The notes beneath the pieces were generated by a model. That model was not told where the DNA came from. It searched no databases and saw nothing but the letters and a program-made list of their open reading frames with translations. The position numbers and the translations under genes are program-made. Of a DNA stretch of 64,000 bases, positions 51,781 through 61,073 are shown piece by piece (position 1 is the first letter of the stretch; each line of letters opens with the position of its first letter). The DNA is from Azospirillum sp. RU38E (GTDB lineage: Bacteria; Pseudomonadota; Alphaproteobacteria; Azospirillales; Azospirillaceae), in the NCBI RefSeq assembly GCF_900188385.1, contig NZ_FZOI01000002.1, positions 62,001 through 126,000 of the forward strand, written 5' to 3'.

Positions 51781-51903
51781 ATGGCTGTTTCAACCTCGAT
51801 TGCGGGACGATTACCCTGTGCTTTGCTTGACGTTGATGCGTTGCTATGGGTGAATGAAAAGATGCTACCTCTGCTGGTGGGGTCTCCATGTCTGGTCGCG
51901 TGA
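51781..51903 (+). CDS. Possible 40-residue peptide after tssG
   Basis: An ATG two bases after the tssG stop has a strong GGGGGGA site seven bases before it. It opens a frame of 40 codons that ends inside the next gene's start. The peptide has a hydrophobic stretch (LLDVDALLWVNEKMLPLLV) but no recognised family. It may be a real coupling peptide or simply a leader. Confidence 0.3.
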   Translation: MAVSTSIAGRLPCALLDVDALLWVNEKMLPLLVGSPCLVA

Positions 51904-52904
51904 TACAGGGGCGTTTCCAGGGACCAGGGCCGCGCCTGCCGGGGAAACCCGGTACGGGTGTGGTACAACAGCGGGCTGGCGGCCCAGGCGGGGATGCGCA
52001 GCAATTGCCGCCGGGCCTGCTGCGCCCGTCCGCCGGTGGTCGCCCTCTGCCGGATGCGGTGCGCACGAAGATGGAGAGTTTTTTCGGGGCCGACTTCTCT
52101 GATGTGCGGGTGCATGTCGGGCCGGAGGCACCCAGCATCGGCGCCCTGGCCTTCACCATGGGCAGTAGCCTTTACTTCGCCCCCGGCCAGTACAATCCGG
52201 ACAGCCCGCAGGGCCAAGCCCTGCTGGGGCATGAATTGACTCATGTGATTCAGCAGCGGGCCGGCCGGGTACGTAACCCGTTCGGCAATGGCATCGCCGT
52301 TGTGCAGGATCACCATCTGGAGGCAGAGGCGGACCGGATGGGCCAGCGCGCCGCCAGCCACCGGCTGCCGGAAACGGTGCAGGCCAAGCCCGCTACCCTC
52401 GCCCGCCCTGGCGTTGCCGCCCCCGTGCAGCCCAAGGCTGCCCTGCCGGGGCCCAAGGCGCAGGGCAGTGGGTATCGGTTGATCGTCGGCGGTTACCTGC
52501 ATCAGGACAAGGGTCTGCCGGATGCCATGGCGGGCCATGGTTTTGTGGCCATTGAACGGCCCGGCGGCAAGCGGGAAGCGTTCGGCTTTTCCCCCGCCGG
52601 GTTCAGCACCATGGACCCGAAACGCGATCTGGGCCGCCTGACAGCCGGTGTGCCGGGCAAGGTGCATGGCGATGACGGTGCCTTCAGCAAACCCGGCGTG
52701 CGCACCCGCGCCTATGCCATCAGCGCTGAACAGGCGCAGCAGGCCATGGGCAAGGTGGCTGAATATCGTAACGGCAGCGTGCAGTTCAGCCTTGCCCGCA
52801 ACCAGTGCAGCAGCTTCGCCATGGATGTGGCGCGGGCGGCGGGCGTTGATGATTTCAGTGGCGCCAGGGTGGCCAGCCCGCGCGAATGGTATCGGAAGAT
52901 TTGA
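51888..52904 (+). CDS. DUF4157 protein with a C-terminal His/Cys domain; candidate T6SS effector
   Basis: This 338-residue protein has three parts. Residues 50-150 are the DUF4157 domain, with zinc-protease-like HELTHV (115-120) and a downstream EAEADRMG. Residues 160-195 are a Pro/Ala linker. The C-terminal ~145 residues contain GHGFVAIE with His217 and NQCSSFAMDVARAAG with Cys307, in the His-then-Cys order of permuted NlpC/papain-like enzymes. DUF4157 is common at the front of effectors loaded into contractile injection systems. The position between tssG and tssH suggests a T6SS-delivered toxin. No immunity gene is recognised. Confidence 0.7.
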   Translation: MSGRVIQGRFQGPGPRLPGKPGTGVVQQRAGGPGGDAQQLPPGLLRPSAGGRPLPDAVRTKMESFFGADFSDVRVHVGPEAPSIGALAFTMGSSLYFAPGQYNPDSPQGQALLGHELTHVIQQRAGRVRNPFGNGIAVVQDHHLEAEADRMGQRAASHRLPETVQAKPATLARPGVAAPVQPKAALPGPKAQGSGYRLIVGGYLHQDKGLPDAMAGHGFVAIERPGGKREAFGFSPAGFSTMDPKRDLGRLTAGVPGKVHGDDGAFSKPGVRTRAYAISAEQAQQAMGKVAEYRNGSVQFSLARNQCSSFAMDVARAAGVDDFSGARVASPREWYRKI

Positions 52905-52913
52905 GGGGGCACG

Positions 52914-54125
52914 ATGACGCGTAAGCACTTGCCGCCACCAACCAAGTTCGGCTCAACAGGCACGGTCCAGAACAAGTCCGTGTCGGTACAGCCTCCATTC
53001 GGAACGTGTGCCCGACCGCCAACCAAATTTGGACCCGACGGTCATATTCAGCCTAGGGTTCACCATGTGGCATCAATGCAGACACAACATGTCGGGGTGG
53101 GGACCAACCCACCAAGGGGTCAGCATGTTGCGCCGACAATCATGCATGCAACCAATCTGCCTGTGCAATTGAAAGAAAATCAAAGATTGCCGCAAGGGTC
53201 GTTGGCCCGGGAGCCGACAAAATTAAAGGCTGAGCCCGCCAGGAGTATACTGGGCAAGCCGACCTTTGCTGCCGCAGCTAAAGTTCTGCAACGCGCCCTT
53301 GTGCTTGACACACAAAGGGGCCCATCCTGTTGGTTGGCTGTCGGCACTGCTTTGGTCGGGGCCCGTAACCACGACCGATCCAATCTTGACGCGCTGATCT
53401 CACTGTACCCGCTGGATTCTTCTGGTCGGGGAAGGGCGGAAATCATGGATATGATTATCAATGCCCTGGATAGTGCCATTGCTCGGCTGAACGCTCACCG
53501 TTTCAGGGGCAATGTCCGCGTCACGCGCGACCAGGTCCGAGAGTTCGTTCGCCGTGGCTTTCGTTCAGTCGGGCAATCCGTGGATGGGACTGAATTCTTC
53601 CGGCGCTATTTCGTCAGTAACGACTACACCGTCATGCAGGCTGTTGAGGTGCTGACAGTGGCTCGCGATCATGCTGCTGACTTTCGCAACGAAATTCAGC
53701 AGCATGGGGAGGACACTACGAGCATATATGGGTATGCGGGCGTCGAATTCGGTGCGGACAACGATATTGGCACCTTACGTACACTGTTGGATGTCAGCAT
53801 GCATCATGCTAGCGCGTCGATGTCTGTAACCGGTCGCTACCTCCCCACGGGCGCCCAGCTTCTGGCGGGAGGGCCGGTCAACCTGAAGGCCAGTCCCCTC
53901 CATCGGGGTGGTGCTCATTTGGTTGTTTTGGTGGATGTAAATACAGCTACAGATACAATTACCTACCGCGACCCAAACTATGGCAATGTGGACTTACAGA
54001 TATCTTTCGCCCAGTTCGAAGCGATGAGGAATGCTAACAATGGTGCAATTAGATTGAACAGTGTGAGTAATGATTCGCCAATTGTACGTGCCGCTACGGG
54101 TGGTTTGACCATTCCGACTATTTAG
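52914..54125 (+). CDS. Papain-like cysteine peptidase with N-terminal PPTKFG motifs; candidate T6SS effector
   Basis: This 403-residue protein starts with two copies of PPTKFG (residues 8-13 and 35-40) in a low-complexity, positively charged leader of ~100 residues. A peptidase-like domain follows: Cys139 in GPSCWLAVGTALV, His335 in GGAHLVVLVDVN, and Asp353 in YRDPNYGNVD, which together give a papain/C39-type triad. The leader motif is shared in kind with proteins found beside DUF4157 genes. Codon use is less GC-rich than in the T6SS genes around it, hinting at acquisition. Ten bases separate it from the preceding gene. Confidence 0.7.
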   Translation: MTRKHLPPPTKFGSTGTVQNKSVSVQPPFGTCARPPTKFGPDGHIQPRVHHVASMQTQHVGVGTNPPRGQHVAPTIMHATNLPVQLKENQRLPQGSLAREPTKLKAEPARSILGKPTFAAAAKVLQRALVLDTQRGPSCWLAVGTALVGARNHDRSNLDALISLYPLDSSGRGRAEIMDMIINALDSAIARLNAHRFRGNVRVTRDQVREFVRRGFRSVGQSVDGTEFFRRYFVSNDYTVMQAVEVLTVARDHAADFRNEIQQHGEDTTSIYGYAGVEFGADNDIGTLRTLLDVSMHHASASMSVTGRYLPTGAQLLAGGPVNLKASPLHRGGAHLVVLVDVNTATDTITYRDPNYGNVDLQISFAQFEAMRNANNGAIRLNSVSNDSPIVRAATGGLTIPTI

Positions 54126-54184
54126 AAATTTGTATATTTCTGGGGTTCTTCCGGGTTCTGGTGCAGTGATTTACAAGGTTGTCC

Positions 54185-56839
54185 ATGTCCACCCTCGCCA
54201 CCCTGATCGCCCGCCTGAACCCCTCCACCAAGCGGGCGCTTGAGGGGGCGGCGCAGCTTTGTCTGGCGCAGACGCATTTCGCGGTGGAGGTGGAACATCT
54301 GCTGCTGAAACTGGTGGAGCAGGGGGATGGCGATCTGCCGCCGATCCTGCGCTATTACGGGATCGACAGCGGCGCGCTTCAGGCCCAGCTGACGGCCACG
54401 CTGGACCGGCTGAAGCGCGGCAACAGCCGCACGCCGGCCTTTTCCGACCATATCGTGCGGCTGCTGCAATCAGCCTGGCTGGTCTCCAGCCTGGATCTGT
54501 CGGCCCCGCTGGTGCGCTCGGGTGCTATTTTGAAGGCGCTGCTGGACGATGATGCCCTGCGCGGCCTGCTGCTGGAGCCGGTGCCGTTGCTGGCGAAAAT
54601 CCCGCGCGGGCGGCTGGCAGAGGATTTGCCCGAGCTGATCAAGGGATCGGCGGAGGATGTGCCGGGGCTGGGCGCGGCGTTGCCCAACACATCGCCCAAG
54701 GCGACGAACAACCCCATCCTGTCCAGCACCGCCACCCAGCCCTGCCCGGCCCTGGATGCCTATACGATCGACCTGACGGCCCAGGCCCGCGCAGGCAAGT
54801 CCGATCCGGTGGTGGGGCGGGATGGCGAAATCCGCCAGTTGATCGATGTGCTGATGCGCCGCCGGCAGAACAACCCCATCCTGACTGGCGATCCCGGTGT
54901 CGGTAAGACGGCGGTGGTGGAGGGGTTGGCCCAGCGCATTGTTGAAGGGGCGGTGCCGCCGCCGCTGAAACCGGTGCGGCTGCTGTCGCTTGACCTTGGC
55001 CTGTTGCAGGCCGGTGCCGGGGTGCGGGGGGAGTTTGAGGATCGGCTGAAACGGGTGATCCAGGAGGTGGCGCAGAGCGCCTGTCCCATCATCCTGTTCA
55101 TTGATGAGGCGCACAGCCTGATTGGGGCCGGCGGGTCGGCGGGGCAGGGCGATGCCGCCAACCTGTTAAAACCGGCCCTGGCGCGCGGCGAATTGCGCAC
55201 CATCGCCGCCACCACCTGGGCCGAATATAAGAAATATTTTGAGAAAGACCCAGCACTGGCCCGCCGCTTCCAGGTGGTGAAGGTGGATGAGCCGGACGAG
55301 GCAACGGCGGTGGCCATGCTGCGCGGGCTGGTGCCCAAGCTGGAGGCGCATCACGGCGTGCGCGTGCTCGATGAGGCGGTGGCCGATGCCGTTCGCCTGT
55401 CCCACCGCTATATTACCGGGCGACAATTGCCGGACAAGGCCATCGGCGTGCTGGATACGGCCTGCGCCCGTGTCGCCATCGCCCAGAATGGGGAGCCGCC
55501 GGCGCTGGAGGCAGCACGGCGGGAGGTGCGGCAACTGACCGATGAAATCGCCCTGCTGGGCCGGGAAAAGGCGCGCGGCCGCGACCATGGGGAGCGGATA
55601 GAGGCGCTGGAAGACAGGCGCGAGCAGGCGCAGGACCGGCTGGAACAGCTGCGCCAGCGCTGGGTGCAGGAGGGCGCATTAGCCGCCCGCGTGCGGGAGC
55701 TGGAGGAGAGGCTGGCCGCCGGCACCCTGCGCGGGGCTGATTTCAGCAAAGCGCTGGACGATCTGGAAGGGTTGCGGCTGGAACTGGAGCAGATCCAGCA
55801 GGATGAAACCCTGGTGCCGCTGTCGGTGGATCATCGCGCCGTTGCCGCCGTTGTTTCCGGCTGGACCGGCATTCCGGTGGGGCGGATGCTGACCGACAAT
55901 ATCGCCGCCGTGCGCCGCCTGCGCCAGCGCATGGCGGAACGGGTGGTGGGGCAGGATGACGCGCTGGACGCCGTGGCCCGGCGCATCCAGACCTATTACG
56001 CCTCCCTGGCCGAACCGGGCAAACCCACCGGCGTCTTCCTGCTGGTCGGTCCGTCCGGCGTGGGCAAGACGGAAACGGCGCTGGCGCTGGCCGACCTGCT
56101 GTTCGGCGGCGAACGGGCCATGGTGACCATCAACATGTCGGAATATCAGGAAGCGCACAGCGTTTCCGGCCTCAAGGGGGCGCCGCCCGGCTATGTCGGC
56201 TATGGGCGCGGCGGGGTGCTGACGGAGGCGGTGCGCCGCAACCCCTATGCCGTGGTGCTGCTGGACGAGGTGGAAAAGGCCCATGCTGATGTGCTGGAAC
56301 TGTTCTATCAGGTGTTCGACAAGGGTGTGTTGGAGGATGGCGAGGGCGTTCCTGTTGATTTCAAGAACACGGTGATCCTGTTGACCAGCAATCTGGGGGC
56401 CGAGATCATCCATGAACGCGCCGCCGCCGGGGCCAAGGCGGAGATGCTGGTGGAGGCGATCCGCCCCGCCCTGGTGCGGCATTTCAAGCCGGCCCTGCTG
56501 GGCCGCATGGTGGTGGTGCCCTATCTGCCACTGCCGCCGGCCCGGCTGGGGGAGATTGTGCGGCTGAAACTGTCCCGCATCCAGGCGCGCATGGCCGATG
56601 CCTATCAGGCCGAACTGACCTATGATGAGGCTGTGGTGGCCTATATCGTCGCCCGCTGCCGGGCGGCGGATGCGGGCGCGCGGGCTATTGACCAGATCCT
56701 GACCAATAACCTGCTGCCGCAATTATCGGGGGAGGTGCTGGAAAGGCTGGCCAATGGGGCCGCCATTGATCTGGTGCATGTCGCCACCGATCCGGCCGGG
56801 GCCGGGCTGGTGGTTCGGTTTGGGAAGCAGGGCGCATGA
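54185..56839 (+). CDS. tssH: T6SS sheath-recycling AAA+ ATPase TssH (ClpV)
   Basis: This 884-residue Hsp100 has an N-terminal ClpN-like repeat domain (THFAVEVEHLLLKLVEQGDG). The first AAA+ module has Walker A GDPGVGKTAVVEG (~235) and Walker B LFIDEAHSLIGAG, followed by a coiled middle segment (~415-520). The second AAA+ module has GPSGVGKTETALA (~621), VVLLDEVEKAH and LTSNLGAE. It disassembles contracted TssBC. ATG 54185 was chosen; TTG 54179 is upstream. It overlaps vgrG by ATGA. Confidence 0.97.
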   Translation: MSTLATLIARLNPSTKRALEGAAQLCLAQTHFAVEVEHLLLKLVEQGDGDLPPILRYYGIDSGALQAQLTATLDRLKRGNSRTPAFSDHIVRLLQSAWLVSSLDLSAPLVRSGAILKALLDDDALRGLLLEPVPLLAKIPRGRLAEDLPELIKGSAEDVPGLGAALPNTSPKATNNPILSSTATQPCPALDAYTIDLTAQARAGKSDPVVGRDGEIRQLIDVLMRRRQNNPILTGDPGVGKTAVVEGLAQRIVEGAVPPPLKPVRLLSLDLGLLQAGAGVRGEFEDRLKRVIQEVAQSACPIILFIDEAHSLIGAGGSAGQGDAANLLKPALARGELRTIAATTWAEYKKYFEKDPALARRFQVVKVDEPDEATAVAMLRGLVPKLEAHHGVRVLDEAVADAVRLSHRYITGRQLPDKAIGVLDTACARVAIAQNGEPPALEAARREVRQLTDEIALLGREKARGRDHGERIEALEDRREQAQDRLEQLRQRWVQEGALAARVRELEERLAAGTLRGADFSKALDDLEGLRLELEQIQQDETLVPLSVDHRAVAAVVSGWTGIPVGRMLTDNIAAVRRLRQRMAERVVGQDDALDAVARRIQTYYASLAEPGKPTGVFLLVGPSGVGKTETALALADLLFGGERAMVTINMSEYQEAHSVSGLKGAPPGYVGYGRGGVLTEAVRRNPYAVVLLDEVEKAHADVLELFYQVFDKGVLEDGEGVPVDFKNTVILLTSNLGAEIIHERAAAGAKAEMLVEAIRPALVRHFKPALLGRMVVVPYLPLPPARLGEIVRLKLSRIQARMADAYQAELTYDEAVVAYIVARCRAADAGARAIDQILTNNLLPQLSGEVLERLANGAAIDLVHVATDPAGAGLVVRFGKQGA

Positions 56840-58848
56840 GTGATGCCTGGACGCAGGGTGGCCAGTCGCTGTCGCTGTCGACATCGCTGGGCAAGGACAA
56901 GCTGGTCCTGCGCGAATTCACGGGGCAGGAGGGCGTCTGTTCCCTGTTCAGCTTTGACATTACCGCCACGGCGGAAACGGCCGATACCGACCTTTCCAGC
57001 CTGATTGGCCAGTCGCCGACGGTGACGCTGATCGGCCCGGACGGGGCCAAGCGCTATATCAACGGCGTCTGTGTGCGGGCAGTGCAGATGGAAAGCACCT
57101 GTCAGCTGCAATTGCGCCCCTGGCTGTGGCAATTATCGCTGACCAGCGGCTGCCGCATCTTCCAGAACAAGACAGCGCCGGAGATCATCAAAGCGGTTTT
57201 CAGCGATCTGGGCTTCAGCGATTTCAAGGATAGTTTGACGGCCACATATCAGGCGCGCGAATATTGTGTGCAATATAATGAAACGGCGCTGAATTTTGTC
57301 TGCCGGCTGATGGAAGATGAAGGCATCTTCTGGTTCTTCACCCATGCCGATGGCAAACATACGCTGGTGCTGGCTGATGATGCCTCGGCCCACAGCAATA
57401 TTCCCGGCACGGCGACGCTGCCCTATATCCCGCTGCCGGCGGAAAAGGGCTGGGTCGATCTGGACCGGGTGGAAAGTTTCACAATCGAAACAATGATGGT
57501 CAGCGGCAAGTATCAGGCCGATGATTTCGCTTTCGATACGCCGTCGACGGAACTGAAGACCAGCGTGTCCGGCAAGGGCAAATTACAGGTCTATGAGTAT
57601 CCCGGCCTGTACAGCAAGAAAAGCCAGGGCGACGCCCTGGCCAAGATCCGGCTGGCCGAACTGGAAGTGCCGGCCAGCCGGGCCAGCGGCACCGGGTCGG
57701 TGCGGGCCATGGCGGCGGGGTTGAAATTCACCCTGTCCGGCCATCCCAAATCGGCGGCCAATGCCGCCTATGTGCTGCATCAGGTGGATCATCACGCCCG
57801 GTTTGGCAGCTATAGCAACAGTTTCGCCGCCCTGCCGGCCAGCGCCACCTTCCGCCCGCCGCGCACCGCCCATCGCCCCCGCATCGCCGGCACCCAGACG
57901 GCCATCGTGGTGGGCAAGGCGGGGGAGGAAATCTGGACCGACAAGCATGGCCGCATCAAGGTGCAGTTCCATTGGGACCAGGAAGGCAAGAAGGATGAAA
58001 ATTCATCCTGCTGGGTGCGTGTGGCCCAGGGCTGGGCGGGTAAGAACTGGGGCTCCTTCTTCCTGCCCCGCATCGGGCAGGAGGTGGTGGTCAGCTTCCT
58101 GGAGGGCGACCCTGACCGGCCCCTGGTGACGGGATCGGTCTATAATGGCGAACAGCCCGTCCCCTATGCCCTGCCGGACAACCAGACCAAAAGCACGGTG
58201 AAATCCAACGTCTCCAAGGGCGGCGGCGGGTACAATGAATTCCGCTTCGAGGATAAGAAGGGGGAGGAGGAAGTTTACCTGCAGGCCGAAAAGGACTTCA
58301 CCCAACTGGTGAAGAACCAGCGCAAGGCCACGATCAATGAAGCTGACGATCTGCTGACCATCGACAAGGGCAACCGCACCACCACCATCACCAAGGGCAA
58401 TGACACGCTGACCATTTCCGAGGGCGACCTGACCACCCAGGTTGCCAAGGGCAAGGAGACCCATTCGGTGAAGGGCACGCGGGCGGTGACGGTGGAAGGC
58501 GATGAGACCCACACCAGCAAGGCCGACGTGACCTGGAACGTAACGGGTGATTTCACCTTGAAGGTGAATGGCAACATCACCATCCAGGCCGGTGGTTCCA
58601 TTACCTTGAAGGGGGGCACCAGTGCTACGATGCAGGCCGGTACCGAAGCAACGGTGAAGGCTGGCACAGCAGCCACCATGCAGGCCGGCACCGATGCCAC
58701 GGTGAAGGGGCTGAATGTCACCGCCAAGGCTGATGTCGGCGCCACCTTGCAAGGGGGCGTATCGGCCCAGGTGAAGGGCAGCGCCAGCGGCACCGTTGAT
58801 GGCGGCGGCATGTTGACCCTGAAGGGCGGCCTGGTGAAGATCAATTGA
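56836..58848 (+). CDS. vgrG: T6SS tip protein VgrG (TssI)
   Basis: This 670-residue protein combines gp27- and gp5-like parts. It shows LVLREFTGQEGVCSLFSFDI, AREYCVQYNETALNFVCRLM, EDEGIFWFFTH, then the OB-fold with WTDKHGRIKVQFHWD and SCWVRVAQGWAGKNWG. Its C-terminal ~160 residues are a repetitive beta-prism (GNRTTTITKGNDTLTISEGD; ATVKAGTAATMQAGTDATVK) ending at GGLVKIN. No extra enzymatic domain is fused. It follows tssH directly and is succeeded by a MORN protein and a PAAR-like protein. Confidence 0.97.
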   Translation: MSDAWTQGGQSLSLSTSLGKDKLVLREFTGQEGVCSLFSFDITATAETADTDLSSLIGQSPTVTLIGPDGAKRYINGVCVRAVQMESTCQLQLRPWLWQLSLTSGCRIFQNKTAPEIIKAVFSDLGFSDFKDSLTATYQAREYCVQYNETALNFVCRLMEDEGIFWFFTHADGKHTLVLADDASAHSNIPGTATLPYIPLPAEKGWVDLDRVESFTIETMMVSGKYQADDFAFDTPSTELKTSVSGKGKLQVYEYPGLYSKKSQGDALAKIRLAELEVPASRASGTGSVRAMAAGLKFTLSGHPKSAANAAYVLHQVDHHARFGSYSNSFAALPASATFRPPRTAHRPRIAGTQTAIVVGKAGEEIWTDKHGRIKVQFHWDQEGKKDENSSCWVRVAQGWAGKNWGSFFLPRIGQEVVVSFLEGDPDRPLVTGSVYNGEQPVPYALPDNQTKSTVKSNVSKGGGGYNEFRFEDKKGEEEVYLQAEKDFTQLVKNQRKATINEADDLLTIDKGNRTTTITKGNDTLTISEGDLTTQVAKGKETHSVKGTRAVTVEGDETHTSKADVTWNVTGDFTLKVNGNITIQAGGSITLKGGTSATMQAGTEATVKAGTAATMQAGTDATVKGLNVTAKADVGATLQGGVSAQVKGSASGTVDGGGMLTLKGGLVKIN

Positions 58849-58860
58849 GGATGATGCAGC

Positions 58861-59472
58861 ATGGCTGAGGCGCAAACCGCCCCCGATGCCGGCGCACCGG
58901 CCCTGCATGAGGAATTTGACGCGGCGGGCACGCTGCGCCGCCGTTTCACCCTGCGCGACGGGCTGCTGGATGGGGTGATGGAGATTTTCGACGCCAGGGG
59001 GCGGCCGGAAACAAGGCAGTCTTTTCGTCTGGGCGTGCTGGATGGGCTGGCCACCATCTGGCAGGCGGGGCGGCTGTCCTTGGAAATGACCTATCAGGAT
59101 GGGCTACTGGCGGGGGAGGTGCATTCCTTTGACCCCGCTGGGCGCAAGGTGGCCATCACCCCCTTTCTGGCCGGGCGCAAACATGGCACGGCCACCATCT
59201 TCTATCCCGATGGCCGGCCCATGCGGGTGGAAACCTATCAGGATGATCTGCTGCAAGGCCAGGCGCTGGATTACCATCCAGGCGGACAATTGCGGCAGAA
59301 GGCCAGCTATGTTGATGGCGTGCTGAGCGGCGAGTTGATCGTTTATGATACGGCCGGTCAGGTGCTGGAACGCGCCCTTTATGTTGATGGGGTGCGGCAG
59401 AACCCGCTGGGCGATCAGGTGGCGGCCAGCAAGCCGGGCCTGATGGATCGGTTGTTTGGAAAAGGGGGGTAA
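58861..59472 (+). CDS. MORN-repeat protein (YwqK-like), T6SS-associated
   Basis: This 203-residue protein is made of about seven beta-hairpin repeats of the MORN_2/YwqK type: FTLRDGLLDGVMEIFDARG, GRKHGTATIFYPDGRPM, DDLLQGQALDYHPGGQL, and DGVLSGELIVYDTAGQVL. Such proteins are often labelled antitoxins or adaptors beside T6SS vgrG genes. It lies 12 bases after vgrG and three before the PAAR-like gene, so it probably acts as a chaperone/adaptor or immunity protein for the tip complex. That role is inferred from context. Confidence 0.8.
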   Translation: MAEAQTAPDAGAPALHEEFDAAGTLRRRFTLRDGLLDGVMEIFDARGRPETRQSFRLGVLDGLATIWQAGRLSLEMTYQDGLLAGEVHSFDPAGRKVAITPFLAGRKHGTATIFYPDGRPMRVETYQDDLLQGQALDYHPGGQLRQKASYVDGVLSGELIVYDTAGQVLERALYVDGVRQNPLGDQVAASKPGLMDRLFGKGG

Positions 59473-59475
59473 GCG

Positions 59476-59865
59476 ATGGGCCAGCAGGTGGTGGCGGGGG
59501 CGTTGCTGCAATGCAATTTCGGGGCGGCCCCGGCGGCCCTGTCCGTGCTGCCGATCAATCGCACCATGGCGGGCGGGCCGTGCGCCGCCAATATCATGGA
59601 TTTTGCCCCTGGTTTGAATATTCCGCCCTTCGCCATGTGCAACAGCATGGCCAATCCGATGGTGATCGCGGCGACGGCCGCTGCCATGGGGGCCTTGACG
59701 CCCATGCCCTGTATGCCCGTAACGGTGGCCCCCTGGGCACCCGGTGCGCCCACCGTGCTGATCGGCAATATGCCGGCACTGAATAACAGCTCCAAATGCA
59801 TGTGCGCCTGGGGCGGGGTCATCTCCATCAATTTCGCCGGACAGGTGATGGTTCAGGTGCCCTGA
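59476..59865 (+). CDS. PAAR-like protein (DUF4280 type)
   Basis: This 129-residue protein fits the PAAR-like DUF4280 pattern: QQVVAGALLQCNFGAAPAAL, ANIMDFAPGLNIPPFAMCNS, NPMVIAATAAAMGALTPMPC, MPVTVAPWAPG, and the C-terminal KCMCAWGGVISINFAGQ. The conserved Cys residues are probable metal ligands. PAAR-like proteins sharpen the VgrG tip and carry effectors. No effector domain is fused, so cargo is probably carried by VgrG or another PAAR-associated gene. Confidence 0.85.
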   Translation: MGQQVVAGALLQCNFGAAPAALSVLPINRTMAGGPCAANIMDFAPGLNIPPFAMCNSMANPMVIAATAAAMGALTPMPCMPVTVAPWAPGAPTVLIGNMPALNNSSKCMCAWGGVISINFAGQVMVQVP

Positions 59866-60032
59866 TCTCGATTTATGTATATTTACAGGAATTTTACAAA
59901 AGTTTTCATAGTGCGATTTTTGTTTAATTTTATAAATTCGACCACTATTTATCACATTTTATAACATATTTTAAGTTGCCTTTTGAGTGCGCATTTTATC
60001 AAATATCAAATCACTAATTGATGGAGAAAATC

Positions 60033-61058
60033 ATGGAACTCGCATCTCTGCAGGCTTCGTTTGTGGAAAACGCAAACAATTGTTCTGTTTGCGTCGGTAG
60101 TGATGGAAGCATTTTGTCAGCCTATATTTCATCTAATTCCAATGATTTGAGTGCCTACTCCGCCTCCGGATGTTTAGAATTTTCTCAGAATTCTATATCA
60201 ATTTCCAATTTGGCAAGTGGTAATTATTTTGATTATTGTCAAAATCCACCGTCAGTCGCTATTGATCAATATGGAATGATTGTTTCAGTTCATCAGAGTA
60301 GCATATATAATATGATAATTGTAAATGTTGGAAAAATCAAAAATGGAGTTGGAGGGTTTACGAATTCATATTATGGGGATATTGAACTTGAATCGAGCCC
60401 CAATATAGCATATGGGGTTAATCCCTCCATCACAAATGTGGGACCGGGACTTTTTGTTGTAACTGCCGTGTCTGCGGACATGAGTGCCACTGGAAAATCA
60501 CTTTGCGCTTATCAACTTCAAGTTTTTCCAACAATTAATGGTGGCTATGCTCTCGCTTGGTCTCCTGTGTCAATTGTCATTTCCAGCACTTCTAATTTAG
60601 GATCGACTATTTCTGCTCAGAATCCAATGGCAGCTTATTATAATAATATACTATCTGTTGTTGACGGCTCAAATCAAATTTATGCTGGATCTTATGATGT
60701 TTCAACAGCTACATTTAATGTTCAGATAAGTGGAACTGTTAATAATTCATTGTCAACATCTTCAATTCCAGGAAGTGCTATCACTGTTGATTCGGATGGA
60801 AATTTTTATGTCGCCAATACTGGAGTTGATTCTGAAAATGTATATTATACATACATTTCTACAGTTAAAGTCATAATTAATAACAATAACTGGTCTCTGG
60901 AAATTAATAGTTTTGATCCAATATTTGGAGGATCTGGAAATAACTATGGAATGGCTATTGGTCTTGGCTGCCTTAACTTATTAGATAATACATATATTGT
61001 TGTTGCAATTCTTGACAATAACAATAATATAGATCTTTTTACGGTCAATCCTTCTTAG
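60033..61058 (+). CDS. AT-rich orphan protein, repeat/beta-propeller-like
   Basis: This 341-residue protein I do not recognise. It is rich in Asn, Ser, Ile and Tyr, with beta strands recurring every ~40-50 residues (for example SVAIDQYGMIVSVHQSS, SAITVDSDGNFYVANTG), the pattern of sialidase/NHL-type propellers. There is no signal peptide. The DNA (59870-61070) is markedly AT-rich, with ATA/AAT codons rare elsewhere in the window, a clear sign of recent transfer. ATG 60033 has TGGAGA upstream; ATG 60021 is an alternative. Coming directly after the PAAR-like gene, it may be T6SS cargo, or an unrelated newcomer. Confidence 0.65.
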   Translation: MELASLQASFVENANNCSVCVGSDGSILSAYISSNSNDLSAYSASGCLEFSQNSISISNLASGNYFDYCQNPPSVAIDQYGMIVSVHQSSIYNMIIVNVGKIKNGVGGFTNSYYGDIELESSPNIAYGVNPSITNVGPGLFVVTAVSADMSATGKSLCAYQLQVFPTINGGYALAWSPVSIVISSTSNLGSTISAQNPMAAYYNNILSVVDGSNQIYAGSYDVSTATFNVQISGTVNNSLSTSSIPGSAITVDSDGNFYVANTGVDSENVYYTYISTVKVIINNNNWSLEINSFDPIFGGSGNNYGMAIGLGCLNLLDNTYIVVAILDNNNNIDLFTVNPS

Positions 61059-61073
61059 GGTTAATTGAAGAAA

